From CBDFGE01 sp965247055 (GTDB lineage: Bacteria > Chloroflexota > Dehalococcoidia > Lucifugimonadales > JAGWBF01), in NCBI GenBank assembly GCA_965247055.1, contig CBDFGE010000004.1:248001-312000 (forward strand): 64,000 nt of DNA. Direction: 5' to 3'. A program made the translations under genes and the position numbers. Numbering within the stretch: position 1 is the stretch's first letter; the number at the start of each line of letters is the position of its first letter. The notes beneath the pieces are model-generated. The model saw only the letters and a program-made list of their open reading frames with translations, was not told the origin of the DNA and searched no databases. This document shows, piece after piece, positions 28,232-35,830 of this stretch.

Positions 28232-29268
28232 ATGGAAATGTCGCGGCTTGACAACCAGGATATCTACGAGCAGCGAGACCCTTCCCGTATGCGGGAGAGG
28301 CTGAGAGGTCTGGGCCGGCAATGCCGGGACGCCTCCCAGCAGGTGGGAGGGCTCAAGTTGCCCGATGCCTATTCAAAAGTTTGTGCATTGTTGTTAGCGG
28401 GCGTGGGAGGATCTGGCATTGGTGGTGATCTGCTGGCAGATCTGGGCGCAGCCAAGGGCGCCCGCCTCCCTATATTTACCTGGCGGGACTACGGCCTTCC
28501 TCAGTGGGTGGACCGAGATACCCTCGTGATAGTATCCAGCTATTCCGGGGAGACGGAGGAGACCCTCTCCGCGTTTCACACCGCCGTTGAACGCGGGGCG
28601 CAGATCGTTGTGATGACCAGCGGGGGGACCCTTCAGAAGCTGGCCGAAGCCCAGGATATTCCAGTTATCCACGTCCCATACGAAGGCGAGGCCCGGCTGG
28701 CACTGGGGTATGCCCTCGTGGCGCCTGTAGCCCTCCTGGCGGCCCTCGGTCTGCTCCCTGAGATGGAGGGCGAGGTCCAGGATACTGCCGCGTTGATAGA
28801 TGGCATGGCGATGTTATGCAGTGAAGACCGGCCCCAATCCGAAAACATCGCCAAGGCCTTATCTAGCCAGGCCTGTGGGAGGCTGCCGGTCATATACGGC
28901 GGCGACCTCCTCGCGGGAGCGGCTCGCCGCTGGAAGAACGATATTAACGAGGACACAACTCTATCACAGCCTTCGGCTTCCCCGACTGTATCAGAAATAA
29001 TGTCACCGTGTTTTTCCTCAGGTCCTCCCTCCTGCTGCCCAGGACCAACCTCCGGTATCAGGTCGCGGTCGAGCTTTTGGACCAGCACAGAGTACCCCAT
29101 GTTTTCGTGGATGCCCTTGGGTCTGGACCACTCAGCAATATCTTGAGCAGCGTATACCTCGGCGCCTGGTTCAGCTATTATCTGGCTATGCTTTATGGCG
29201 TGGATCCCTCCCCTGTTCCGGGCATTGAATACCTGAAACGACGGCTGACTGAAGCGGGCGGCCGATAG
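28232..29268 (+). pseudogene. Bifunctional phosphoglucose/phosphomannose isomerase (SIS domain), broken by an internal deletion
   Basis: The first frame from ATG 28232 has LLAGVGGSGIGGDLLADL, VIVSSYSGETEETLSAFHTAVERGAQIVVMTSGG and PVIYGGDLLAGAARRWKNDINED, all standard for the archaeal-type PGI/PMI. After about 28955 the frame is lost. The other frame resumes with HNSITAFGFPDCIRNNVTVFF, then LRSSLLLPRTNLRYQ, and ends AMLYGVDPSPVPGIEYLKRRL at 29268. Compared with the family, about 13-14 residues between the INE and the HN motif are missing, so the lesion is a deletion of about 40 bases that also shifts frame. The product would have interconverted fructose-6-phosphate with glucose- or mannose-6-phosphate, feeding the sugar locus beside it. 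Confidence 0.8.
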
Positions 29269-29470
29269 ATGCCCCGTCCCGGGCGAGCAGGTGAGGGCTC
29301 GACGGTGGCTGAAGATTCACCAGTATGAAATCCATGGAGGTCACCGGTTGAGTGCCCGCTGGGTCATGGTATAGACCTAGATCGCCGGTGGACAGGACCG
29401 ACACGTCCTGTACGATGAGCCTGGTGGTTACCTCGCGGGTTACTTGGAATATTGTGACGGCCAGAGCCAC
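29186..29470 (-). pseudogene. Fragment of a small single-helix membrane protein
   Basis: The open frame actually extends to 29566 without a good start codon: KYRLLGLLLGVAVFLAAFGVALAVTIF is a membrane helix, followed by TTRLIVQDVSVLSTGDLGLYHDPAGTQPVTSMDF, a pattern seen at the start of small exported proteins with a beta domain. The usual continuation is missing and the frame ends in unrelated sequence overlapping the isomerase remnant. Probably a decayed or truncated gene. The rest of the gap to 29807 shows no gene. Confidence 0.35.
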
Positions 29471-29807
29471 GCCGAAGGCTGCTAGGAAAACGGCAACCCC
29501 GAGAAGAAGGCCGAGTAAACGGTATTTCGCCAGAACGCCAGGGACCCGCCAAGAAAATCTCGATACCTAGCAGGGCAACACCGTGCCACCGTCGCCCTGT
29601 CCCCACCCCCAGCACCCGCCGGCCCTTCGGTGGCCATGTTTTCCTCCCGGCGGTGCGGGGCCCACTACCTCACCATTGTGAACCTGCCCATAGAACCCGT
29701 CAAGATTGTCCGTCGGGTCTCGTACCAAGAGCGGGCTCTCAAGCGAAATCCATTGGACCGGACCCCTTCGTGGCTTGACAATGTTTTGACTTGACCGTAG
29801 CATACAA

Positions 29808-30452
29808 ATGATGCGTTCTAAACGTGAACCAGACGACCTCCTTGACGGGACATCGTATCGGGAGTTGAGGCTGCTGTCCGAGGTCGAGGTGACCTCCCAA
29901 GCAAGCCAAAGAGATTTGGCCAAACGGGTCGGGATTGCCCTGGGGCTCACAAACGTACTACTACGTAACCTGGCAGAGAAGGGATACGTGCGGGTAACTC
30001 GCTCGGGCTGGAAGCGCTGGCTCTACGCCCTGACCCCGTCGGGCTTCTCCCGAAAGATCCATCTCACCGTGGCATACATACAACGGGTCCTGGACCACTA
30101 TCACAGGGTGCGCCAGACCTTGAGGGAGGAGTTGGAGCCCTTGGCGTTGAACGAAGAGTCCCGGGTGGCCATATACGGGACCGGTGAGTTTGCGGAGCTG
30201 GTATACCTTGGACTGAGGGAAGTGGGGATAGAGGAGATAGACGTGTTCGCAGACGCGGGCCGGGCCGGCGGCAAGTTCCTGGGCATCCTTGTGCGCGACC
30301 CCGCGACCCTCCGGCCACAGGACTATGACCGGGTGGTTGTCGCCTCCCTGAATCATGGCGGGTCGGAGGAGGCGGACCTTCTGGAGCAGGGTGTAGACGC
30401 GGACAAGCTGGTCACTTTCTTTGCAGACGGCAAGGTCCGGGAGGAAGGCTGA
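29808..30452 (+). CDS. Winged-helix regulator fused to a Rossmann-like domain
   Basis: 214 residues. Residues about 15-80 form a winged helix (YRELRLLSEVEVTSQASQRDLAKRVGIALGLTNVLLRNLAEKGYVRV, then a basic wing). A linking helix (about 85-115) leads to a Rossmann-like domain, VAIYGTGEFAELVYLGLREVG...VFADAGRAGGKFLG, which resembles the N-terminal nucleotide/sugar-binding part of PglD/NeuD proteins or the C-terminal part of some sugar methyltransferases. It overlaps the NusG-like gene by one base (TGATG), so the two are co-translated. Position at the head of the plus-strand glycan locus suggests it controls that locus, perhaps by sensing a nucleotide sugar. Confidence 0.75.
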   Translation: MMRSKREPDDLLDGTSYRELRLLSEVEVTSQASQRDLAKRVGIALGLTNVLLRNLAEKGYVRVTRSGWKRWLYALTPSGFSRKIHLTVAYIQRVLDHYHRVRQTLREELEPLALNEESRVAIYGTGEFAELVYLGLREVGIEEIDVFADAGRAGGKFLGILVRDPATLRPQDYDRVVVASLNHGGSEEADLLEQGVDADKLVTFFADGKVREEG

Positions 30453-31114
30453 TGGCCCTTAAGTGGTATGCGGCCCGGACACGGCCCCAGGCGGAGTACC
30501 TGGCGAGGGACCGGCTCGAGACCGATGGACTTGAAGTGTTTCTGCCCTGCGTCAGAACCCCGAGGCCGCGGCCCGGCCACGGGGACGTGCCCCTGTTCCC
30601 GGGCTATTTGTTCCTCCAGTGCGACCCGGAAGAGCACAGCTTGCCTCGGCTGCCCCAGCTGATGAACCTGGTGCGATTTGACGGGGAGGTGGCGTCGGTC
30701 CCCGATGATGTGATCCATGATCTGGACTTGAGGGTGAAGGCCATCTCCGGCTCGGGCGGCCTCTGGAACCGGTTCCGCGACGGTGAGCGTGTGCGGATCG
30801 CCGTAGGTCCCTCCGAGAGCCTGGCAGAGGTGGTTGAAGGGGCGAATTCGCCGGAAGGGCGGGTCCGCGTGGCGCTGAGCTTCATGGGTCGCAGGGTCGA
30901 GACCGAGGTGCCCTGGAGAGACGTGCAGCCGGTGGGCCTCTCAGGGGTTGTTCCCATCTATCAGGATGGCCGCCCAGAGGAGCAGGCTCGTCACGGAGGA
31001 TCCGTGAGGCGGACCCGGGGAAAGGGCCGCCGGATTAAGGGCCGTGGGCCCCGGGCGAACGAGGGCACTGGAGATACAGCCGGTCCCTCAAACAACGGGC
31101 ATCCCTCGTCGTAG
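30452..31114 (+). CDS. NusG/RfaH-type specialised antitermination factor
   Basis: 220 residues. The NGN domain starts WYAARTRPQAEYLARDRLETDGLEVFLP and includes PLFPGYLFLQCDPEE and LMNLVRFDGEVASVPDD; the KOW domain follows (FRDGERVRIAVGPSESLAEVVEG, then EVPWRDVQPV). A basic, disordered-looking tail of about 50 residues ends the protein. It lacks the tight size of housekeeping NusG (about 180 residues). RfaH, LoaP and UpxY paralogs let RNA polymerase read through long polysaccharide operons, and this gene lies directly before such an operon of about 30 kb. Confidence 0.87.
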   Translation: MALKWYAARTRPQAEYLARDRLETDGLEVFLPCVRTPRPRPGHGDVPLFPGYLFLQCDPEEHSLPRLPQLMNLVRFDGEVASVPDDVIHDLDLRVKAISGSGGLWNRFRDGERVRIAVGPSESLAEVVEGANSPEGRVRVALSFMGRRVETEVPWRDVQPVGLSGVVPIYQDGRPEEQARHGGSVRRTRGKGRRIKGRGPRANEGTGDTAGPSNNGHPSS

Positions 31115-31291
31115 CCTCTCGCTCCGAGGGTGCCCCACATAGCCGCACCGACGCCCGGCCATCGCCGGGAGGGCGAAGCTATAAGGGTTCGGTCTTATGG
31201 TCCAACTAGCCGGTAACCCAGTGGGCGGCAAGCACCGGTCCTGCTGTGGTTCTCCAGCACGGAGTCGCCCGGGGAACTCTGTACCGAAACC

Positions 31292-31646
31292 ATGGGCATA
31301 ACTCTACGTAGAGGGAAGGGCGCGAGGCCCCAACGGAAAAAAGGAGCCGGTACGGCTGCTCGTCGATAGTGGAGCTACATATTCCCTTCTCCCTGTGCCG
31401 GTCTGGAAGTCCATCGAGGTTGTGCCTATGAGGCAGCTAACTTTCAGCCTCGCCGACGGCACCACGGTGGAGAGGAAGGTTTCCGAGACCTACCTTATGC
31501 TGCCGCAGGGCGAGGGACATACCCCAGTGGTCCTGGGTGAGCCGGGAGACGAGGGGCTCCTGGGACTTGTGACGCTGGAGATCCTGGGTCTGGTGCTCAA
31601 TCCGTTCAACCGGACCTTACAGCCCATGAGGATGTTTTTGATGTGA
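31292..31646 (+). pseudogene. Retropepsin-like aspartyl protease, frame broken near the start
   Basis: ATG 31292 gives MGIT, and one extra C near 31304 shifts the frame. Skipping it yields YVEGRARGPNGKKEPVRLLV, then DSGATYSLLP with the catalytic Asp-Ser/Thr-Gly motif, LADGTTVERKV, PVVLGEPGDEGLLGLVTLEILGLVLNP and LQPMRM. This matches a common family of about 118-residue clan AA aspartic proteases. In the assembled sequence only a GTG at 31395 could start the main frame, which would omit the active-site motif. Role in the glycan locus is unclear; the family occurs widely as single genes. Confidence 0.75.
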
Positions 31647-31686
31647 GATCATTGGCGCGGGATTACAGGCCCAAGGGAAGCGTGCC

Positions 31687-33057
31687 TTGGGAGAGGAAAG
31701 GACGCTGAACGTCTGCGTCGTCGGTGGAGCGGGCTACGTGGGGCTTATCACGGGCCTGGGCCTGGCCGAGATCGGGCACCGCGTTACCAGTATCGACGTC
31801 GACCGAAAGCGGGTGCAGAAGCTCGCTGCCGGCGAATCGCCGATCTATGAGGACGGCCTGGAGTCCATGCTGAAGAGGAACCTGGACGCAGGGCGGCTCC
31901 GCTTCTCAACCGATCTTCAGGAAGGGCTCGTATCGAGTGAGGTGGTGCTTACAGCCGTCGGTACCCCCTCGGCGGAGGACGGCCAGGCCGACCTTTCCCA
32001 CGTGATTCAGGTTGCCGAATCTATCGCGAAGCACCAGGATGATTACAAGGTCATAGTCATCAAGAGCACAGTGCCGGTGGGGGCGGTTGATCTGGTCTTG
32101 AGCATCCTGAGCAGCGAGAAAAAAGAGGGGGTGGATTTCGACGTTGTCGCCAACCCCGAGTTCCTGCGAGAAGGTAAGGGGCTTTACGACTTCTTCTGTC
32201 CCGACCGCATCGTGATAGGTGGCGGTTCGGATAAGGCGCGGGGCATACTCCGTGGCCTCTATCAGCCCATCATACTGGGAGAGGTCCCCTGGCCTGCGGA
32301 CGGGGCGGGGTCCCGGGCGACGGGGCCTGTGCCGGTGGTGGAGACGGACCTGGTTTCCGCCCAGATGATCAAGTACGCGTCCAACGCATTCCTGGCTACC
32401 CGGGTCTCGTTTATCAACGAGATCGCGGGGGTGTGCGAGAGGGTCGGCGGCGACGTCAAGGATGTGGCGCGGGGGATGGGTTTTGATCTGAGGATTGGCC
32501 ACGACTATCTGGAAGCCGGAATCGGCTTCGGGGGTCCCTGCCTCGAAAAGGACCTGAGAGCCCTGATCAAGGTCGCCGAGGGAAGTGGGTGTGAGCCACA
32601 TTTCTTGAGGGCGGTGCTCGAGCGTAACGAGAGACAGGTTGGAGAGGTGGTGACCAAGCTCAAGGGGATGGTCGGAAATCTTCTGTACCGCAAGGTAGTG
32701 GCTGTCTTTGGGCTGTCGTTCAAAGCGGGCACCAGCGACGTGCGCAACTCCCTGGCGCTTCGGGCCGTAGACCGGTTGGAGAAAGAGGGAGCCATCGTCC
32801 GGGCGCATGATCCTGTTGCGATTCCCGAGGCCTTGGCCGTGAACCCGGGCCTTGACTGCCACGAAGACCCTTACGAAGCGGTACGTGGCGCCGATGCGCT
32901 CCTGTTGCTCACAGAGTGGCCCTCCTTCCGAGGGCTCGACTACCACGAGATCAAGTCCAGGATGGCCCATCCACGCATCGTGGACGCTCGCAATATCCTG
33001 GACCCCGCCGCCCTGAGAGAGCTGGGCTTTACATACCTCGGCATGGGGAGGACGTGA
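31687..33057 (+). CDS. ugd: UDP-glucose/GDP-mannose dehydrogenase family enzyme
   Basis: 456 residues, TTG start with AAGGGAAG upstream. The NAD fold is VCVVGGAGYVGLITGLGLAEIGHRV; the family signatures are NPEFLREGKG, KYASNAFLATRVSFINEIA, GFGGPCLEKDLRAL with the catalytic Cys, and AVFGLSFKAGTSDVRNS. It oxidises a nucleotide hexose twice to the uronate, most likely UDP-glucose to UDP-glucuronate. Its stop overlaps the start of the epimerase gene (GTGA), so the two act in sequence: UDP-GlcA, then its 4-epimer. Confidence 0.93.
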   Translation: MGEERTLNVCVVGGAGYVGLITGLGLAEIGHRVTSIDVDRKRVQKLAAGESPIYEDGLESMLKRNLDAGRLRFSTDLQEGLVSSEVVLTAVGTPSAEDGQADLSHVIQVAESIAKHQDDYKVIVIKSTVPVGAVDLVLSILSSEKKEGVDFDVVANPEFLREGKGLYDFFCPDRIVIGGGSDKARGILRGLYQPIILGEVPWPADGAGSRATGPVPVVETDLVSAQMIKYASNAFLATRVSFINEIAGVCERVGGDVKDVARGMGFDLRIGHDYLEAGIGFGGPCLEKDLRALIKVAEGSGCEPHFLRAVLERNERQVGEVVTKLKGMVGNLLYRKVVAVFGLSFKAGTSDVRNSLALRAVDRLEKEGAIVRAHDPVAIPEALAVNPGLDCHEDPYEAVRGADALLLLTEWPSFRGLDYHEIKSRMAHPRIVDARNILDPAALRELGFTYLGMGRT

Positions 33058-34022
33058 ACGTCCTGGTCACGGGCTGCGCCGGTTTCATCGGATGGAAGGT
33101 GAGCGAGCTGTTGTTGACGGAGGGACATACCGTCACCGGGATCGATAACCTCAATTGTGCCTACGATATCCGCCTCAAAGAATGGCGCCTTTCCCAACTC
33201 AGGACGGACCATGGGATAACTTTTCATCGGCTGGATATCACCGACCGCGTGGGTTTGGAACGAGTCGTTGGGGAAGGCCGCTTCGATGCCGTCGTAAACC
33301 TGGCGGCCCGAGCCGGGGTCAGGAGCAGTCTGGACAACCCGTGGGTATATTACGACACCAACGTCGTCGGCACCCTGAACCTGCTTGAAATCTGTCGAGG
33401 GACAGGAATCGGGAAGTTCGTGCTGGCATCTAGCTCCAGCGTGTATGGAGATGGAGGTGGAGCTTCCCGCGAAGATGGACCTACCGACCGTCCCCTCTCT
33501 CCTTATGCCGCCTCGAAGAAAGCGGCCGAGGAGCTCTGCTACGTATATCATCGCGCCTACGACCTGGACGTGACTGTCCTGCGATACTTCACCGTCTACG
33601 GGCCGGCGTCGCGTCCGGACATGGCGATTTTTCGCTTCATCAGGTGGATCGCGGAGGGGGAGCCCATCGTGGTCTACGGCGACGGCAGCCAGAAGCGAGA
33701 CTTCACTCATGTGGATGACATAGCGAGAGGGACCCTGGCCTCCCTCAGACCGTTGGGATATGAGGCCATTAACCTGGGAAGCGATCGGCCTCTGGCCTTG
33801 CGGGAGGTAGTGCGGCTGGTGGAGGAGTGCCTGGGTAAAGACGCTCGAATCAAGAACGCCGACCGGCATCCCGCCGACGTGCCATCTACGTGGGCGGAGA
33901 TCACGAAGGCCAAGCAACTCCTGGGCTGGCGGCCCCAGGTTCCCTTTGAGAGCGGCCTACGCCAAGCGGTGGACTGGTATCTGCAAAACAGTACTTGGGC
34001 CAAGGCTCTGCGAATTGACTGA
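33054..34022 (+). CDS. NAD-dependent epimerase, probably UDP-glucuronate 4-epimerase
   Basis: 322 residues from GTG 33054, overlapping the dehydrogenase stop by four bases. VLVTGCAGFIGWKVSELLLTEGH binds NAD; the active site is SSSSVYGDG and YAASKKAAEELCYVYHRAY (Tyr-x3-Lys). RYFTVYGPASRPDMAIFRF is the substrate region seen in uronate 4-epimerases. The likely product is UDP-galacturonate. A related activity such as UDP-glucose 4-epimerase is not excluded. Confidence 0.87.
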   Translation: MNVLVTGCAGFIGWKVSELLLTEGHTVTGIDNLNCAYDIRLKEWRLSQLRTDHGITFHRLDITDRVGLERVVGEGRFDAVVNLAARAGVRSSLDNPWVYYDTNVVGTLNLLEICRGTGIGKFVLASSSSVYGDGGGASREDGPTDRPLSPYAASKKAAEELCYVYHRAYDLDVTVLRYFTVYGPASRPDMAIFRFIRWIAEGEPIVVYGDGSQKRDFTHVDDIARGTLASLRPLGYEAINLGSDRPLALREVVRLVEECLGKDARIKNADRHPADVPSTWAEITKAKQLLGWRPQVPFESGLRQAVDWYLQNSTWAKALRID

Positions 34023-34111
34023 CCCTGCCCCAAACCTTACAGCAGCATTCGCCCTCGATGCCGGAGCCAGGTCTTAAGAACCGGGGCTAGGTAGCGGTCT
34101 AGCCGAATTCT

Positions 34112-35098
34112 ATGCGCATACTCGTCGCAGGCTGTGGATCGATCGGAAAGAGGCACCTGCGCAATCTGCGAGCACTGGATGAGACGGACCTTCTGGTCTA
34201 CCGGTCGACCCGCCAGAACGTGGAAGCCATAGAGCGGGAGTTCGGGGTGCGGTCGTTCTTCGATCTGACCGAAGCGTTGGCCGAGTCCGACGTGGTCTTC
34301 ATCTCCAACCCGACGAGCCTGCATATCCCCGTCGCCCTCGAGGCGGCCAAGAGAGAGCGGGACCTTTTCATCGAGAAGCCCGTGTCCCACACGATGGAAG
34401 GCGTTGAGGAGCTGGCTGAACTGGGCCAGGCGAAAGGGTTGGTTATCCAGGTAGGCTATAACATGCGTTTTTGTCCGGTGCTAAAAGCTGCCAAACAGCT
34501 GGTCGACGATGGCCGGATAGGCCAGGTGTGGGGCGCGCGAGCCTGGGCCAGCCAATACCTGCCGGACTGGCACCCCTACGAAGACTACCGTTATGGCTAC
34601 GTGGCCCGGCGGGAGCTTGGCGGCGGAGTGATTTTGAGCCTGGGCCACGAGCTTGACTACCTTCGTTGGATGTTCGGGGACGTCTTGGAGGTGACCGCCT
34701 GGGCGGGACAGCCAAGCGGCCTGTTCATGGACACCGAAAGCTGGGCCGACATCAGCCTGCTGTTCACGAGTGGGATCACAGGCCAGGTGCATCTCGATTG
34801 CCTGCGACGCCCCAGGACCAGAGGCCTGGACATCATGGGGAGCGACGGAGCGCTGTCCTGCGACATCGTCAAATCCCAGATCGTCGTTAGTCACGGGGAT
34901 AACCATCAAACGGAAATCCTAGTGCCTGCTGAGGACCCGAATCAGTCCTACGTGGAGGAGATGGCCCACTTTCTAGGATGTGTGCGCGACCGTGCGGAGC
35001 CCGTTGTCCCGCTCCGGGAAGGCGTGGAGACGCTGAAGCTGGCTCTCGCGGCCCTTGACTCTGCTTCTGAGGGGAGGCGGCTCAGACTTGGGGAATAA
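34112..35098 (+). CDS. Gfo/Idh/MocA-family oxidoreductase
   Basis: 328 residues. RILVAGCGSIGKRHLRNLRAL is the NAD(P) site, and EKPVSHTMEGVEEL with GYNMRFCPVLKAAKQLVDDGRIG carries the family Lys. HELDYLRWMFGD holds a candidate catalytic His. Members oxidise or reduce sugars and nucleotide sugars. It overlaps the CMP-sugar synthetase gene by eleven bases, which suggests a nonulosonic-acid or other rare-sugar pathway. Confidence 0.88.
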   Translation: MRILVAGCGSIGKRHLRNLRALDETDLLVYRSTRQNVEAIEREFGVRSFFDLTEALAESDVVFISNPTSLHIPVALEAAKRERDLFIEKPVSHTMEGVEELAELGQAKGLVIQVGYNMRFCPVLKAAKQLVDDGRIGQVWGARAWASQYLPDWHPYEDYRYGYVARRELGGGVILSLGHELDYLRWMFGDVLEVTAWAGQPSGLFMDTESWADISLLFTSGITGQVHLDCLRRPRTRGLDIMGSDGALSCDIVKSQIVVSHGDNHQTEILVPAEDPNQSYVEEMAHFLGCVRDRAEPVVPLREGVETLKLALAALDSASEGRRLRLGE

Positions 35099-35822
35099 AC
35101 CCAACATCGTGGGCTTGACCTGCGCTCGTGGAGGGTCCAAGGGGCTGCCCCGCAAGAACCTCCGCTCGTTACAGGGGAAACCGCTGATTGCTTGGGCCGT
35201 CGAGGTCGCCTTGCAATGCCCGTCTCTGGACCGGGTGATCGTTTCCACCGACGATCCGGAGATCGCCTCAGTAGCGAAGCAGTGGGGGGCGGAGGTGCCC
35301 TTCCTGCGCCCACCGGAGTTGGCCCAAGATGAGACCCCAGAATGGCTCGTCTGGCAGCATGCCTTGCGCTCGATAGAGGCTTCGGGTTCCCCTGGGGCGG
35401 ATGTGCTGGTCAGCGTGCCGGCAACGGCCCCTCTGCGGTCCGTCCAAGATGTGGAAGCGTGTATAAGCGAACTGCTGCAGCATCCCGACGCAGACCTGGT
35501 TATCACCGTGACCCATCCGCACCGCAACCCATACTTCAATATGGTGACCACGTCAGACGGCTGGGTGAGATTGGCATCTCAGCCGCCAGGGCCTATATAC
35601 CGGAGACAGGACGCCCCCCCAGTTTACGATATGACCACTGTGGCTTACGCCGCGCGAGCCCAGTTCGTGCTCAGTTCAACTCACCTCTTTGGAGGCCGGG
35701 TCAGGGCGGTTGTGGTGCCAACCGAGCGGGCTATCGATATTGACACGGAGTTGGACCTCAAGTTTGCCGAGCTGCTATTGGGTCAATCGCCGGGTCCCGA
35801 TACCGACATGGGGAGCACCTAA
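35088..35822 (+). CDS. neuA: CMP-nonulosonate (acylneuraminate) cytidylyltransferase
   Basis: 244 residues from TTG 35088, which has GGGGAGG about ten bases upstream and overlaps the previous gene. The signature GLTCARGGSKGLPRKNLRSLQGKPLIAWAVEVAL is that of CMP-sialic, CMP-legionaminic and CMP-pseudaminic acid synthetases. RVIVSTDDPEIASVAKQWGAEVPFLRP and SVPATAPLRSVQDVEACI follow as expected. It should activate the product of the NeuB homolog at 45260-46288. Which nonulosonate is used cannot be decided here. Confidence 0.88.
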   Translation: MGNKPNIVGLTCARGGSKGLPRKNLRSLQGKPLIAWAVEVALQCPSLDRVIVSTDDPEIASVAKQWGAEVPFLRPPELAQDETPEWLVWQHALRSIEASGSPGADVLVSVPATAPLRSVQDVEACISELLQHPDADLVITVTHPHRNPYFNMVTTSDGWVRLASQPPGPIYRRQDAPPVYDMTTVAYAARAQFVLSSTHLFGGRVRAVVVPTERAIDIDTELDLKFAELLLGQSPGPDTDMGST

Positions 35823-35830
35823 ACCTTGGG

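Noticed and set aside
31115..31291. Possible ops-like antitermination element or riboswitch after the NusG paralog (GGCGGCAAGCACC and small hairpins)
   Set aside because: Resemblance to the enterobacterial ops sequence is too slight, hairpins are short and no known riboswitch core is seen.
31906..33917. Long minus-strand frames (354 and 325 residues) opposite the dehydrogenase and epimerase
   Set aside because: Antisense shadows; the plus-strand proteins have full catalytic motifs.
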